Source: Geothrix sp. (GTDB lineage: Bacteria; Acidobacteriota; Holophagae; Holophagales; Holophagaceae). From it: DNA of 64,000 bases. A program made the position numbers and the translations under genes. The notes beneath the pieces are model-generated. The model was given only the letters and a program-made list of their open reading frames with translations. It did not search any database and had not been told where the DNA came from. Numbering within the stretch: the stretch's first letter is position 1; every line of letters starts with the position of its first letter. Below, piece after piece: positions 1 through 7,256 of the stretch. Location: positions 620,001-684,000 of the forward strand of contig NZ_CP126625.1 in the NCBI RefSeq assembly GCF_030219325.1, read 5' to 3'.

Positions 1-148
1 AACGGGTTCAAGGGGGGATTTGTGGTTTCCGCCGATTGCATGGTTCTGGTGGTGAATTCGAACACGGTCGTCCAATTCCTTCCCGTTCTCCCCTGAAGGA
101 GCGCGATTCTGCATTTCGGTGAGACCGCCGGTGGTGCAGTCAGGGGGG
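1..148. other. Left-edge region with no assignable gene
   Basis: No gene can be supported here. On the minus strand a frame opens with ATG at 114 and stays open to the left edge (about 38 codons, beginning MQNRAPSGENGKELDD). It could be the start of the gene after pgpA, but it has no Shine-Dalgarno sequence and I do not recognise it. On the plus strand a frame is open from base 1 to a TGA at 94-96. Either could be chance in GC-rich DNA. Confidence 0.15.
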
Positions 149-742
149 CTACCGACCCCAGAGGGCCGGATTGAGCAGCGACTGGGCGCCCAGCCAGCGG
201 TCCAGGGGCCAGACCAGGAGCGCCGCGAGAAGACCGGCCAGCACGTCGTCCATGACCACGCCCCAGCCGCCGGGCAGGCGCTGGGCGGTGTCGACCGCGC
301 CGGGCTTCCAGATGTCGAAGAGGCGGAAGAGCATGAAGGGTGCCACCAGCCGGGCCATCCAGAGGGACCAGGGCTGCGGCTGCAGGGTGGCCGTGAAGAG
401 CAGGGGCGTGAGGGCGACCCAGATCCCGGCCCACTCATCGGCCACGATGAAGGAGGGATCCTTCTGGCCGGTCTCCTTCACGACCCGATCCGATGCCCAG
501 ACCGCCAGGAGGCTCAGCGCCAACGGCGCTGAGAGAAGGAGATAGGGAGTCCCCTTCCAATGGGTGGCCCTCATTCCGAAAACCATCAGCAACCAGGCCA
601 GCAACCCCGCCAGGCTGCCCCAGGTGCCCGGCGCGGGTTTCAGGTAGCCGCTGCCGAAGCCCGTGGCGAGCCACCAGGCGATCCTCGGCGCCTTCCTTCC
701 TGAGGCCTGAAGCCCGAAGCCTGAAGCCTGATCCTTAAACAT
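149..742 (-). CDS. pgpA: Phosphatidylglycerophosphatase A
   Basis: PgpA removes the phosphate from phosphatidylglycerophosphate to give phosphatidylglycerol, at the inner membrane. The 197-residue protein shows the family pattern: GSGYLKPAPGTWGS near residues 30-43, an acidic DEWAG motif around 100, and GGWGVVMDDVLAG around 160, with hydrophobic segments between them. The length is close to the usual 160-180 residues plus a short N-terminal extension. That extension (residues 2-16) is encoded by imperfect 7-bp repeats and is probably not conserved. The ATG overlaps the stop of the upstream ABC permease by 8 bp, so the three genes from 2650 down to 149 look like one transcription unit. Confidence 0.9.
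   Translation of the reverse strand: MFKDQASGFGLQASGRKAPRIAWWLATGFGSGYLKPAPGTWGSLAGLLAWLLMVFGMRATHWKGTPYLLLSAPLALSLLAVWASDRVVKETGQKDPSFIVADEWAGIWVALTPLLFTATLQPQPWSLWMARLVAPFMLFRLFDIWKPGAVDTAQRLPGGWGVVMDDVLAGLLAALLVWPLDRWLGAQSLLNPALWGR
700..734. repeat. Imperfect 7-bp tandem repeat at the pgpA start
   Basis: Five heptamers lie end to end: CTGAGGC, CTGAAGC, CCGAAGC, CTGAAGC, CTGATCC. They form codons 3-15 of pgpA just after its ATG. A unit of 7 shifts the reading frame when a copy is gained or lost, so the start of pgpA could be slippage-prone, although the units are already diverged. Confidence 0.7.
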
Positions 743-1979
743 GCCGCAGCGCTTCCACGATCCGCAGCCGCGCCGCCTTCAGCCCCGGGAAGAGGGCGCT
801 CACCTGGATCGTCGCCTGCAGGCCGAGGGCCACGATGGCGTAGACGGCGGGCACGAAGTGGATGTCCAGCTCGTAGCCGTGGCTGGTGCCGGGCGGGGCG
901 GGCATCTCGATGTGCAGGGCGTTCAGCCCGGCCCTCAGCAGCAATGTGGCCACCAGCCCCAGGGCGCTGCCCATGAGGCCGAGGAAGGCGCCCTCCCACT
1001 GGAGCAGCGCCAGCAGCTGGCCGGGCTGGAGGCCCATGGCCCGTAGCACCCCGAACTCGCGCACCCGCTCCATGACCGACATGAGCAGGGTGTTCGCCGT
1101 GGCCAGCAGCACCACCAGGAACAGCACCAGCCCCATGAAGCCGAAGATGGCGAAGTAGAGCAGCTTCACCTGCCGGTAGAAGGAGGCCAGCTCGAACCAG
1201 GGCTTGACGACCGTTCCCGGAAGCTGGGCCTGCACTCGCGCTTGCGCGCGCGCGATGTCCTGCGGACGCTTGAGCACCACGCTCAGGCGCGACCGCGCCT
1301 GCGCTGATTCCAGCAGCTGGTCCGCGGTGGCCAGGCTCACGGTGAGGAAGCGGTCGTTCAGTTCGCGGAGCCCCAGGTCCTGGAGCCCAGCCACCTCCAC
1401 ATCCACGGCGTTCAGCGCGCCGCCCCGGGTGGTGGACATCAGGGTGAGGGAGCTGCCCACGGTGGCACCCAGGGTGCGGGCCAGGCCCACGCCGAGGATC
1501 ACCTCCCGCACGGCGGGATCGGCGGAGAGCCACCGCGAGCCCGCCCCGGCGGGGGTCTTCGCGCCGTTGTTCAGGGCCTCGGTGCAGGCCATGTGCCGGG
1601 GTTCGAGCACGGGGTCCACGGCGGTGCCCAAGAATGCGACGCTCTTCGCCCCGCTGGCCAGCAGGCCCATGAACTGGATGCGCGGCAGCACCTCGGCCAC
1701 GGCGGGATCCTGGCGCAGCCGGGCCGCCAGCCCTTCGCCATCGGACAGGGACTGTTCCAGGCTCTGGGCCTCATCGCCTTCCATGGCGCCGGGTGGCATC
1801 ACCTGGAGGTGGCCGAGGCCGCCCCGGATGGCCGCATCGGAGAGGCCCTGGAAGGTCTGGGCCATGAAGCCCCCGGCCAGGCTCAGGGCCAGGAACCCGG
1901 CGACGATGACCATGAGCGTCAGCGCCGTGCGCCGCCGCTGGCGCAGCAGGTTCCGGAGGGCGAGGCGGGCAAGGATCAT
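735..1979 (-). CDS. ABC transporter permease (FtsX/LolC/MacB-type)
   Basis: The 414-residue inner-membrane permease has the FtsX-type layout: one transmembrane helix at about 18-40, a large extracytoplasmic domain at about 41-265, then three helices near 270-300, 320-350 and 375-400. It carries the typical cytoplasmic loop (MERVREFGVLRAMG) and a C-terminal LKAARLRIVEALR, as in lipoprotein-releasing and MacB-type permeases. Its ATG overlaps the stop of the ATPase gene at 1976-2650 in an ATGA junction, so the two proteins should form one transporter. Such systems act on substrates in the outer leaflet or periplasm, such as lipoproteins, peptides or drugs; the actual substrate is unknown. Confidence 0.85.
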   Translation of the reverse strand: MILARLALRNLLRQRRRTALTLMVIVAGFLALSLAGGFMAQTFQGLSDAAIRGGLGHLQVMPPGAMEGDEAQSLEQSLSDGEGLAARLRQDPAVAEVLPRIQFMGLLASGAKSVAFLGTAVDPVLEPRHMACTEALNNGAKTPAGAGSRWLSADPAVREVILGVGLARTLGATVGSSLTLMSTTRGGALNAVDVEVAGLQDLGLRELNDRFLTVSLATADQLLESAQARSRLSVVLKRPQDIARAQARVQAQLPGTVVKPWFELASFYRQVKLLYFAIFGFMGLVLFLVVLLATANTLLMSVMERVREFGVLRAMGLQPGQLLALLQWEGAFLGLMGSALGLVATLLLRAGLNALHIEMPAPPGTSHGYELDIHFVPAVYAIVALGLQATIQVSALFPGLKAARLRIVEALRHV

Positions 1980-2650
1980 GGCCGCTCCTCGCCGATGAGC
2001 TTTCCGTCCATGAGTCGGAAGACGACATGGGCACGGGCGATGACGGAGGGGTCGTGGCTGGCGACGAGGAAGGTGACGCCGCGCTCCGCCGCCAGCTCGG
2101 CCATGAGGTCCATGAGGGGACCGCCATGGGCGTGGTCGAGGCTGGCGGTGGGCTCATCGGCGAGGACGAGGAGCGGATCCGGCGCCAGGGCGCGGGCGAT
2201 GGCGGCGCGCTGCTGCTGGCCGCCGCTGAGCTGGCCCGGCCGGTGGTGGGCGCGGTCCGAGAGGCCCACGCGCTCCAGCGCGGCCTCGGCCCGGAGGCGG
2301 GCCTCGGCCTCGGGCGCGCCCCGGAGTTGCAGGGGCAGCATGACGTTCTCCAGGGCCGACAGCACGGGCACCAGGTTGAAGGCCTGGAACACGAAGCCCA
2401 GCCGCCGGAGCCGCAGGTCGCACCGGGCCCGTTCGGACAGGGTGGACACGGGCTCGCCGTCCAGGCGGACTTCGCCTTCGTCCGGCGCGTCCAGCAGGCC
2501 CGCCAGCTGGAGCAGGGTGGTCTTGCCGCTGCCGCTGGGGCCCGCCAGCACGGCCAGGCAGCCCCTGGGCACCGTCAGGGATACGCCGAACACGCCGGCG
2601 CGCTCGCCGCCGAGTTCGTAGGCCCGGGTGATGCGGTCCAGTTGAAGCAT
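1976..2650 (-). CDS. ABC transporter ATP-binding protein (LolD/MacB-type)
   Basis: A 224-residue ATPase that powers the FtsX-type permease encoded next to it. Visible motifs are Walker A GPSGSGKTT at 37-45, the Q-loop FVFQAFNLVPVLSALENV near 88-105 typical of the LolD/MacB/FtsE group, signature LSGGQQQR near 145, Walker B LVLADEP near 162 and the switch histidine in VASHD near 199. The reading frame stays open far upstream, but MLQLDRITRAYEL at 2650 is the only start giving normal family length. The stop overlaps the permease start by 4 bp. Confidence 0.88.
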   Translation of the reverse strand: MLQLDRITRAYELGGERAGVFGVSLTVPRGCLAVLAGPSGSGKTTLLQLAGLLDAPDEGEVRLDGEPVSTLSERARCDLRLRRLGFVFQAFNLVPVLSALENVMLPLQLRGAPEAEARLRAEAALERVGLSDRAHHRPGQLSGGQQQRAAIARALAPDPLLVLADEPTASLDHAHGGPLMDLMAELAAERGVTFLVASHDPSVIARAHVVFRLMDGKLIGEERP

Positions 2651-2773
2651 GCCGCCAGTGTAGCCCGGAGCCAGGCGGGTCGCGGCAGCCCCGGGGCAAT
2701 GGCCGGGCCGGCAGTTGACGCCCCGTGGGAAGATGGCGCAAGGGATTCCAACCATGCGAGGCGGGGGCTCACC

Positions 2774-3361
2774 ATGCGGTGGCGGTGGGGTGTACATGAG
2801 GGTTTGATCAGGAGCACCAGGTCGCGGCAGGGATGGCTCGTGGCCTTGGCGCTGCTCGGGGTGATCCTGCTGGTCGACGTCATCGCGCCGCCCGAGGTGG
2901 ATTTCTCCGCCTTCTACCTCGTGCCCGTGATCTGGCTGGCCTGGTGCCGGGGGACCCGCGAAGGACTCTTCATGGCCCTGTTCTGCGGCGTCGGCTGGTA
3001 TCTCCACGCGCTCCTGAGCGGGCGGTACGCCAGCTCGGAGTGGTACCGGCTCTGGGATGCGCTGAACAAGCAGATCTCCTACCTGCTCGCGGCCTGGGCC
3101 GTGGGGGCCCTGCGCCGGGAGGTGCTGGCTCAGCAGTCCCTCAACCAGAAGCTGCAGGCATCCATGGCCGAGGTGCGGGAGCTGAAGGGGCTCCTTCCCG
3201 TCTGCGCCTGGTGCCACAAGATCCGGGATGACCAGGGGCAGTGGCACTCGATGGAGGTGTTCCTGCTGCAGCGCACGGGGGCCGCGGCCACCCATGGCAT
3301 CTGTCCCTCCTGCCTGGAGAAGGCGGAGCCGGAGCTGGGGTCTCTGCGGTCGACGGACTGA
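2774..3361 (+). CDS. Membrane sensor with cysteine-rich tail and no output domain
   Basis: A 195-residue protein with hydrophobic segments at about 21-37, 44-58, 62-80 and 100-112. The segment DFSAFYLVPVIWLAW resembles the input modules found at the start of many bacterial GGDEF and histidine kinase proteins. A short helical linker (115-140) leads to a C-terminal module with two cysteine pairs, CAWC (144/147) and CPSC (177/180), plus the linking KIRDDQGQW. From family knowledge, this tail is common at the C-terminus of sensory proteins in metal-reducing bacteria and probably binds metal. There is no kinase, cyclase or receiver, so it would have to signal through a partner. I chose the ATG at 2774 because it directly precedes the first helix. 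Confidence 0.65.
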   Translation: MRWRWGVHEGLIRSTRSRQGWLVALALLGVILLVDVIAPPEVDFSAFYLVPVIWLAWCRGTREGLFMALFCGVGWYLHALLSGRYASSEWYRLWDALNKQISYLLAAWAVGALRREVLAQQSLNQKLQASMAEVRELKGLLPVCAWCHKIRDDQGQWHSMEVFLLQRTGAAATHGICPSCLEKAEPELGSLRSTD

Positions 3362-3362
3362 C

Positions 3363-5540
3363 TTAGAACTGCACGGCGTAGGCGAGCTTGGCGAACAGGC
3401 CGCGTTCGACCATGCGCTCGGAGGTGGGCAGGGACAGGGGATCCCGGCGGCGTTGCCCGGACCAGCCCAGGTAGGCATTGGTGAATGCATTGGGCTGCCA
3501 GCCCAGGAAGCCCTTCAGGAACTTGTCCACGCCCTCGGCTTCGGTGCCGTCGTAGCGCACGACGAAGGCCTGGGTCTTGAGGTAGATCGACCACGGGAAC
3601 TGCCAGCTACCCGAGGCAGTCAGCTCCCGGGCCCGGATCAGGTGCCGGTTGTCTGCTTCCCGGTCCAGTCCGCCCTCCTGCGCAGTGAGGTTGTAGGACA
3701 GGGACTTCACGGTCCCGTAGAGGTAGAGTGCCGCTGAACGGAAGCGCGCGGGATCGCCTGAAGGCAGGTCCAGGGTGCGCGCCTCCGTGGCATTCCAGCC
3801 CATGCGCACAGCCGAGTACGCCCGCCAGTTGCCGCCCAGGGTAAGCGAGCGCGCCGCCACGGACTGGACCCGGTCATCGGCCCAGGTGCGGCCCGCCGCG
3901 TCCCAGTTCAGGAAGAAGCTGAGGCGGCCGGCGGTCTCTACCCAGGCGTCGAGGCCCACGGCGTGGTCCATCGGGTCCCCGTTCCACCAGCGCAGGTTGC
4001 GCCAGCGCAGGGTGGCGTTGGCGGAGGACAGCCTTCCCTCGTTCCAGTTGTTGCGCCAGCCGAAGCCTGCGTTGTCGCGGTGGTAGCCCTGCAGGTCCGT
4101 GAAGCCCGAAAGCAGGACCAGGTCCGGGCTCGTGGCCTGGGTGGTGACCCAGGCCGACCAGTTCCGTGTGTTCCAATCCAGCTCGGCGGAGGTGGCGGTG
4201 CCCCGTCCGGAGGCCTGGGAGCCATCCGCCTGGGGCAGGCGGGACGTGGCGGTCATGGCGCTGCCGATGAAGTGGAACTCGGAGCCGAGGTACTGGTCGA
4301 GGTAGATGCCGCCGCTCTGACCGCCGGTTCCGCCGGGGCCTCCGAGCAGGGTCTTGTCCGTCCCCAGCAGGGAAATGCCGGAGCCGCGGTCATCCGTCAG
4401 GAACTTCACCGAGGCGGCGGTATCCCGTGTGGCCCGGCCATCCACACCCACAGCGCCGTTGGAGCCAAGGATCAAGCCACCATCCTGATCCTTGGCGTGG
4501 AGCACGGTCCAGGTGGCGAAGGAGGCCTGTCCCGAGGCCTTCACGCCGAAGAGAGGATTCTGGATCGTCCGGCTGAAGAACTGGCGCTGGCTCCCCTGCA
4601 CGCCCAGCAGGTCCATGCCTTCCAGAAAGAAGGGGCGCCGCTCGGGGTAGAACACCTTGAAACGGCTGTTGATCTGCAGCGGATCCACGTCCGCGTCCGC
4701 CGTGGCGAAGTCGGGCCTGTAGGTGCCTTCCAGGGTGAGGGCCGTGGTGGCGTAGCGCAGGTCCATGCCCAGGCGGGCCTTCGATTCGGCGGGCGCGCCG
4801 GGATTGTCCGCCAGGGACTGGGTGCGGTTGAACGTGGTGAAGGGGATCAGGAGGAATGGCGATCCCGGCTTGTCCACCGGCGCCCCGGAGATCCGGGCCA
4901 GCTGGCAGATGTCGCACTGCACATCCTTGCTCATCCGCGGCCAGGAGATGCCGTAGCGTCGCTCCCGGGGGATGATGCGGAGGATGCGCAGGCCCCAGTC
5001 GCCGGGCATGCGGCGCAGGCTGCTGTAGGGGATGCGCATCTTCACCACGTAGCCGGTGGGCGTGAGCACGCCGGTTGAATCCCAAAGCAAGTCGTACGAC
5101 GCGTTCTCGCCGGTGCTGTCCGTGGCAATCTCGTCGATCTGGCCCCCCAGTGGGGTGACAAAGAAGCGGATGATGCTCTGGCCCTTGCCGGAGGGATCCA
5201 GGTCCACGCCCACGAAGTCGAAGTCGCCGGTGTTGTTGTCGCGCATGTGGCGGGCCGCGTGGATCTTCCCGGGCTCGGGATCCACGGCCTCGATGGCGAC
5301 GTAGAGGGCGTCGGGCCCCCAGCCCGCGTGGACCGTGGTGGGCCAGCGGTTCTCCCCCTTGTCGTCGGGCATGATCATGCCGAACTCGGTGATCGTGAGG
5401 GCGCCCGCCCAGGTGGACAGGTCTGCGTCCCGGGTCATGGAAGGGGCCTGGGCCAGCCTCGGGATGGCCAGGTGGGGCGGGTTGGGCGCCTGGGAGGCCA
5501 GGATGGGCAGGCAGGCAAGGGCCAGGGCCGAACGTCGCAT
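3363..5540 (-). CDS. CBM9-like / DUF5916 outer-membrane protein
   Basis: A 725-residue exported protein. A signal peptide (MRRSALALACLPILAS) is followed by a CBM9-like beta-sandwich at about 35-215, then a long C-terminal region (about 230-725) of alternating aromatic strands typical of DUF5916 outer-membrane barrels, with the family hallmark FYPERRPFFLEG near residue 300. It ends in an aromatic residue (QF), as expected for a barrel inserted by the Bam machinery. The natural substrate is not established; carbohydrate binding is suggested only by the CBM9 fold. The gene stands alone and converges with the sensor gene ending at 3361. Confidence 0.8.
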   Translation of the reverse strand: MRRSALALACLPILASQAPNPPHLAIPRLAQAPSMTRDADLSTWAGALTITEFGMIMPDDKGENRWPTTVHAGWGPDALYVAIEAVDPEPGKIHAARHMRDNNTGDFDFVGVDLDPSGKGQSIIRFFVTPLGGQIDEIATDSTGENASYDLLWDSTGVLTPTGYVVKMRIPYSSLRRMPGDWGLRILRIIPRERRYGISWPRMSKDVQCDICQLARISGAPVDKPGSPFLLIPFTTFNRTQSLADNPGAPAESKARLGMDLRYATTALTLEGTYRPDFATADADVDPLQINSRFKVFYPERRPFFLEGMDLLGVQGSQRQFFSRTIQNPLFGVKASGQASFATWTVLHAKDQDGGLILGSNGAVGVDGRATRDTAASVKFLTDDRGSGISLLGTDKTLLGGPGGTGGQSGGIYLDQYLGSEFHFIGSAMTATSRLPQADGSQASGRGTATSAELDWNTRNWSAWVTTQATSPDLVLLSGFTDLQGYHRDNAGFGWRNNWNEGRLSSANATLRWRNLRWWNGDPMDHAVGLDAWVETAGRLSFFLNWDAAGRTWADDRVQSVAARSLTLGGNWRAYSAVRMGWNATEARTLDLPSGDPARFRSAALYLYGTVKSLSYNLTAQEGGLDREADNRHLIRARELTASGSWQFPWSIYLKTQAFVVRYDGTEAEGVDKFLKGFLGWQPNAFTNAYLGWSGQRRRDPLSLPTSERMVERGLFAKLAYAVQF

Positions 5541-5594
5541 GAAGGATCCCCAGGTGGGTCAACCCCTCACCTACGAGGACCTTCGCAGGCCGGT

Positions 5595-5690
5595 TTAGCC
5601 CTTTTTGCGGAACGCCTGCTCGTAAGCCGCGGTGCTGGCTTCGAGGCCGCCCTCTTCGACTTCGCCGATGAGGTCATAGGCGTGGGTCTT
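5595..5690 (-). pseudogene. Displaced second copy of the rimO 3' end
   Basis: Positions 5607-5690 repeat the last roughly 84 bp of rimO (5797-5880). Read on the minus strand they encode AYDLIGEVEEGGLEASTA, then AYEQAFRKKG and a TAA stop at 5595-5597; the live gene ends TYEQAFRNRQRS. The differences lie mainly at silent codon positions and in the last residues. The piece therefore diverged while coding, as in another strain's rimO, rather than being a fresh local duplication. No start or radical-SAM domain remains. Confidence 0.75.
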
Positions 5691-5700
5691 CAACCCCGAG

Positions 5701-5749
5701 CCGGGTCCCACCTGGGGCTGCGGGGCAGCCTCAGGTGGGGGGCACCCGG
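5701..5749. terminator. Very strong hairpin downstream of rimO
   Basis: Bases 5707-5721 pair with 5725-5739 over 15 bp (one G-U) around a GGG loop. An outer 6-bp stem, CCGGGT (5701-5706) with ACCCGG (5744-5749), is separated by a 4-nt bulge. No T-run follows in either direction, so it may be a Rho-assisted or RNA-stabilising structure, or the core of a small inserted element between the two rimO 3' ends. Confidence 0.6.
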
Positions 5750-5777
5750 CCGGGCGTTGACGCCAGGAAAGCCCCGA

Positions 5778-7157
5778 CTAGGACCGCTGCCGGTTACGGA
5801 ACGCCTGCTCGTAGGTTGCCGTGCTGGCTTCGAGGCCGCCCTCTTCGACTTCGCCGATGAGGTCATAGGCGTGGGCTTTCACGATGCGCACCATCTGGAT
5901 GGTGTTCACCTGGGGGGCGCCGTCCACCAGCAGCACGTTGCCGTCGATCTCCGGGGCCTGGCCCGCGTGGCGGCCCTTGATGATGAGATCGGTCTCCTCG
6001 TGGGCGCCCTCCACCAGCACCTCAATGACCTGGCCCACCTTCTCCTGGTTCTTCTCCCGGGCGATCTTCTGCTGCAGCTCCAGCAGGCGGCGCTTGCGGG
6101 CCTCCTTGGTGCGCTTGGGGACGGGGTCGCCCAGGGCGTAGGCACTGGTGCCCTCCTCGGGGCTGTAGGTGAAGACGCCCACATGCTCGAAGCGCGCCTC
6201 CTGCACGAAGGCCTTCAGCTCCTCGAAGGCGGCCTCGTCCTCGCCGGGGAAGCCCACGATGAAGTTCGAGCGGATGGCGATGCCTGGCACGATGCGGCGC
6301 ACCTTGTCGATGAGCTTGAGGAACGAGGCGCGGCTGCCCCCCCGGGCCATGGCCTTGAGGATGGCGGCGTCCGCGTGCTGCAGGGGCATGTCCAGGTAGC
6401 GGGCGCAGTTGGGCGTCTCCGCCATGGCGTGGAGGAGGCCGTCCGTGAGGCGGTTGGGGTAGGCGTAGTGGATGCGGAACCAGCGCAGGCCCTCGACCTG
6501 CCCGAGGGCGCGGACGAGCTTCTCCAGCGCATCGGGATCGCCGAAGTCGCGGCCGTAGTCCGTGGTGTCCTGGCCCACCAGGCTGATCTCCAGCACGCCC
6601 TGGGCCACCAGGTTCCTCGCCTCGGCCACCACGCTCTCGATGCTGCGGCTGCGCTGGGCGCCCCGCAGCTGGGGAATCACGCAGAAGGCGCAGGCATGGT
6701 CGCAGCCCTCGCTGATCTTGAGGTAGGCGCTGGCCTTGGGGGTGGTCAGCATCCGCGGGCTGGCCTCGGTGTAGAGGTAGTCGGGATTCGGGTTCAGCTC
6801 GAAGCTGGCGCCGGCGCCGATGATCTCGGCGATCTGCTCGATGTCGCGGGTGCCCAGGCAGGCGTCGATCTCGGGCATCTCGGCCATCAGTTCGTCGCGG
6901 TAGCGTTCGACGAGGCAGCCCGCCACGATGAGCTTCTCGCAGGCGCCCTGCTGCTTCATGGAGGCCGCCTGGAGGATGGCCTCGACGCTCTCCTTTTTCG
7001 CCGCATCGATGAAACCGCAGGTGTTCACCACCAGGATCTGGGCCTCCTCCAGCACGGGCGTGATCTGGAAGCCCTTGAGGCGCAGGTGGCCCAGCATGAC
7101 CTCGGAATCCACGAGGTTCTTGGGGCAGCCCAGGGACATGAATCCGACTTTGGTCAA
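5778..7157 (-). CDS. rimO: Ribosomal protein uS12 methylthiotransferase
   Basis: RimO is a radical-SAM enzyme that adds a methylthio group to an aspartate of ribosomal protein uS12. The N-terminal MTTase domain has its three cysteines in SLGCPKN, VNTCGF and VAGCLVE. The radical-SAM cluster motif CDHACAFC lies near residue 155, and a C-terminal TRAM domain covers about 380-445. I prefer the TTG at 7157 (product 459 residues, starting TKVGFMSLGCPKN) because a GGAGG lies just upstream and RimO proteins normally begin there. An ATG at 7190 would add 11 residues but has no Shine-Dalgarno. The gene's 3' end is duplicated downstream at 5595-5690. Confidence 0.93.
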   Translation of the reverse strand: MTKVGFMSLGCPKNLVDSEVMLGHLRLKGFQITPVLEEAQILVVNTCGFIDAAKKESVEAILQAASMKQQGACEKLIVAGCLVERYRDELMAEMPEIDACLGTRDIEQIAEIIGAGASFELNPNPDYLYTEASPRMLTTPKASAYLKISEGCDHACAFCVIPQLRGAQRSRSIESVVAEARNLVAQGVLEISLVGQDTTDYGRDFGDPDALEKLVRALGQVEGLRWFRIHYAYPNRLTDGLLHAMAETPNCARYLDMPLQHADAAILKAMARGGSRASFLKLIDKVRRIVPGIAIRSNFIVGFPGEDEAAFEELKAFVQEARFEHVGVFTYSPEEGTSAYALGDPVPKRTKEARKRRLLELQQKIAREKNQEKVGQVIEVLVEGAHEETDLIIKGRHAGQAPEIDGNVLLVDGAPQVNTIQMVRIVKAHAYDLIGEVEEGGLEASTATYEQAFRNRQRS

Positions 7158-7256
7158 CGCGCCTCCACACCCGCTCCGGGTGAACCTCATAGGTTACCGC
7201 ACAGGGCCGATAAGGTCAGTAGCGCGTGTTAAACTCAGCACCCTTCCGGACATCCC

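Noticed and set aside
1976-3490. A 504-codon minus-strand frame covering more than the ABC ATPase
   Set aside because: Only the part from 2650 down matches the ATPase. The rest overlaps the plus-strand sensor gene and has no family features.
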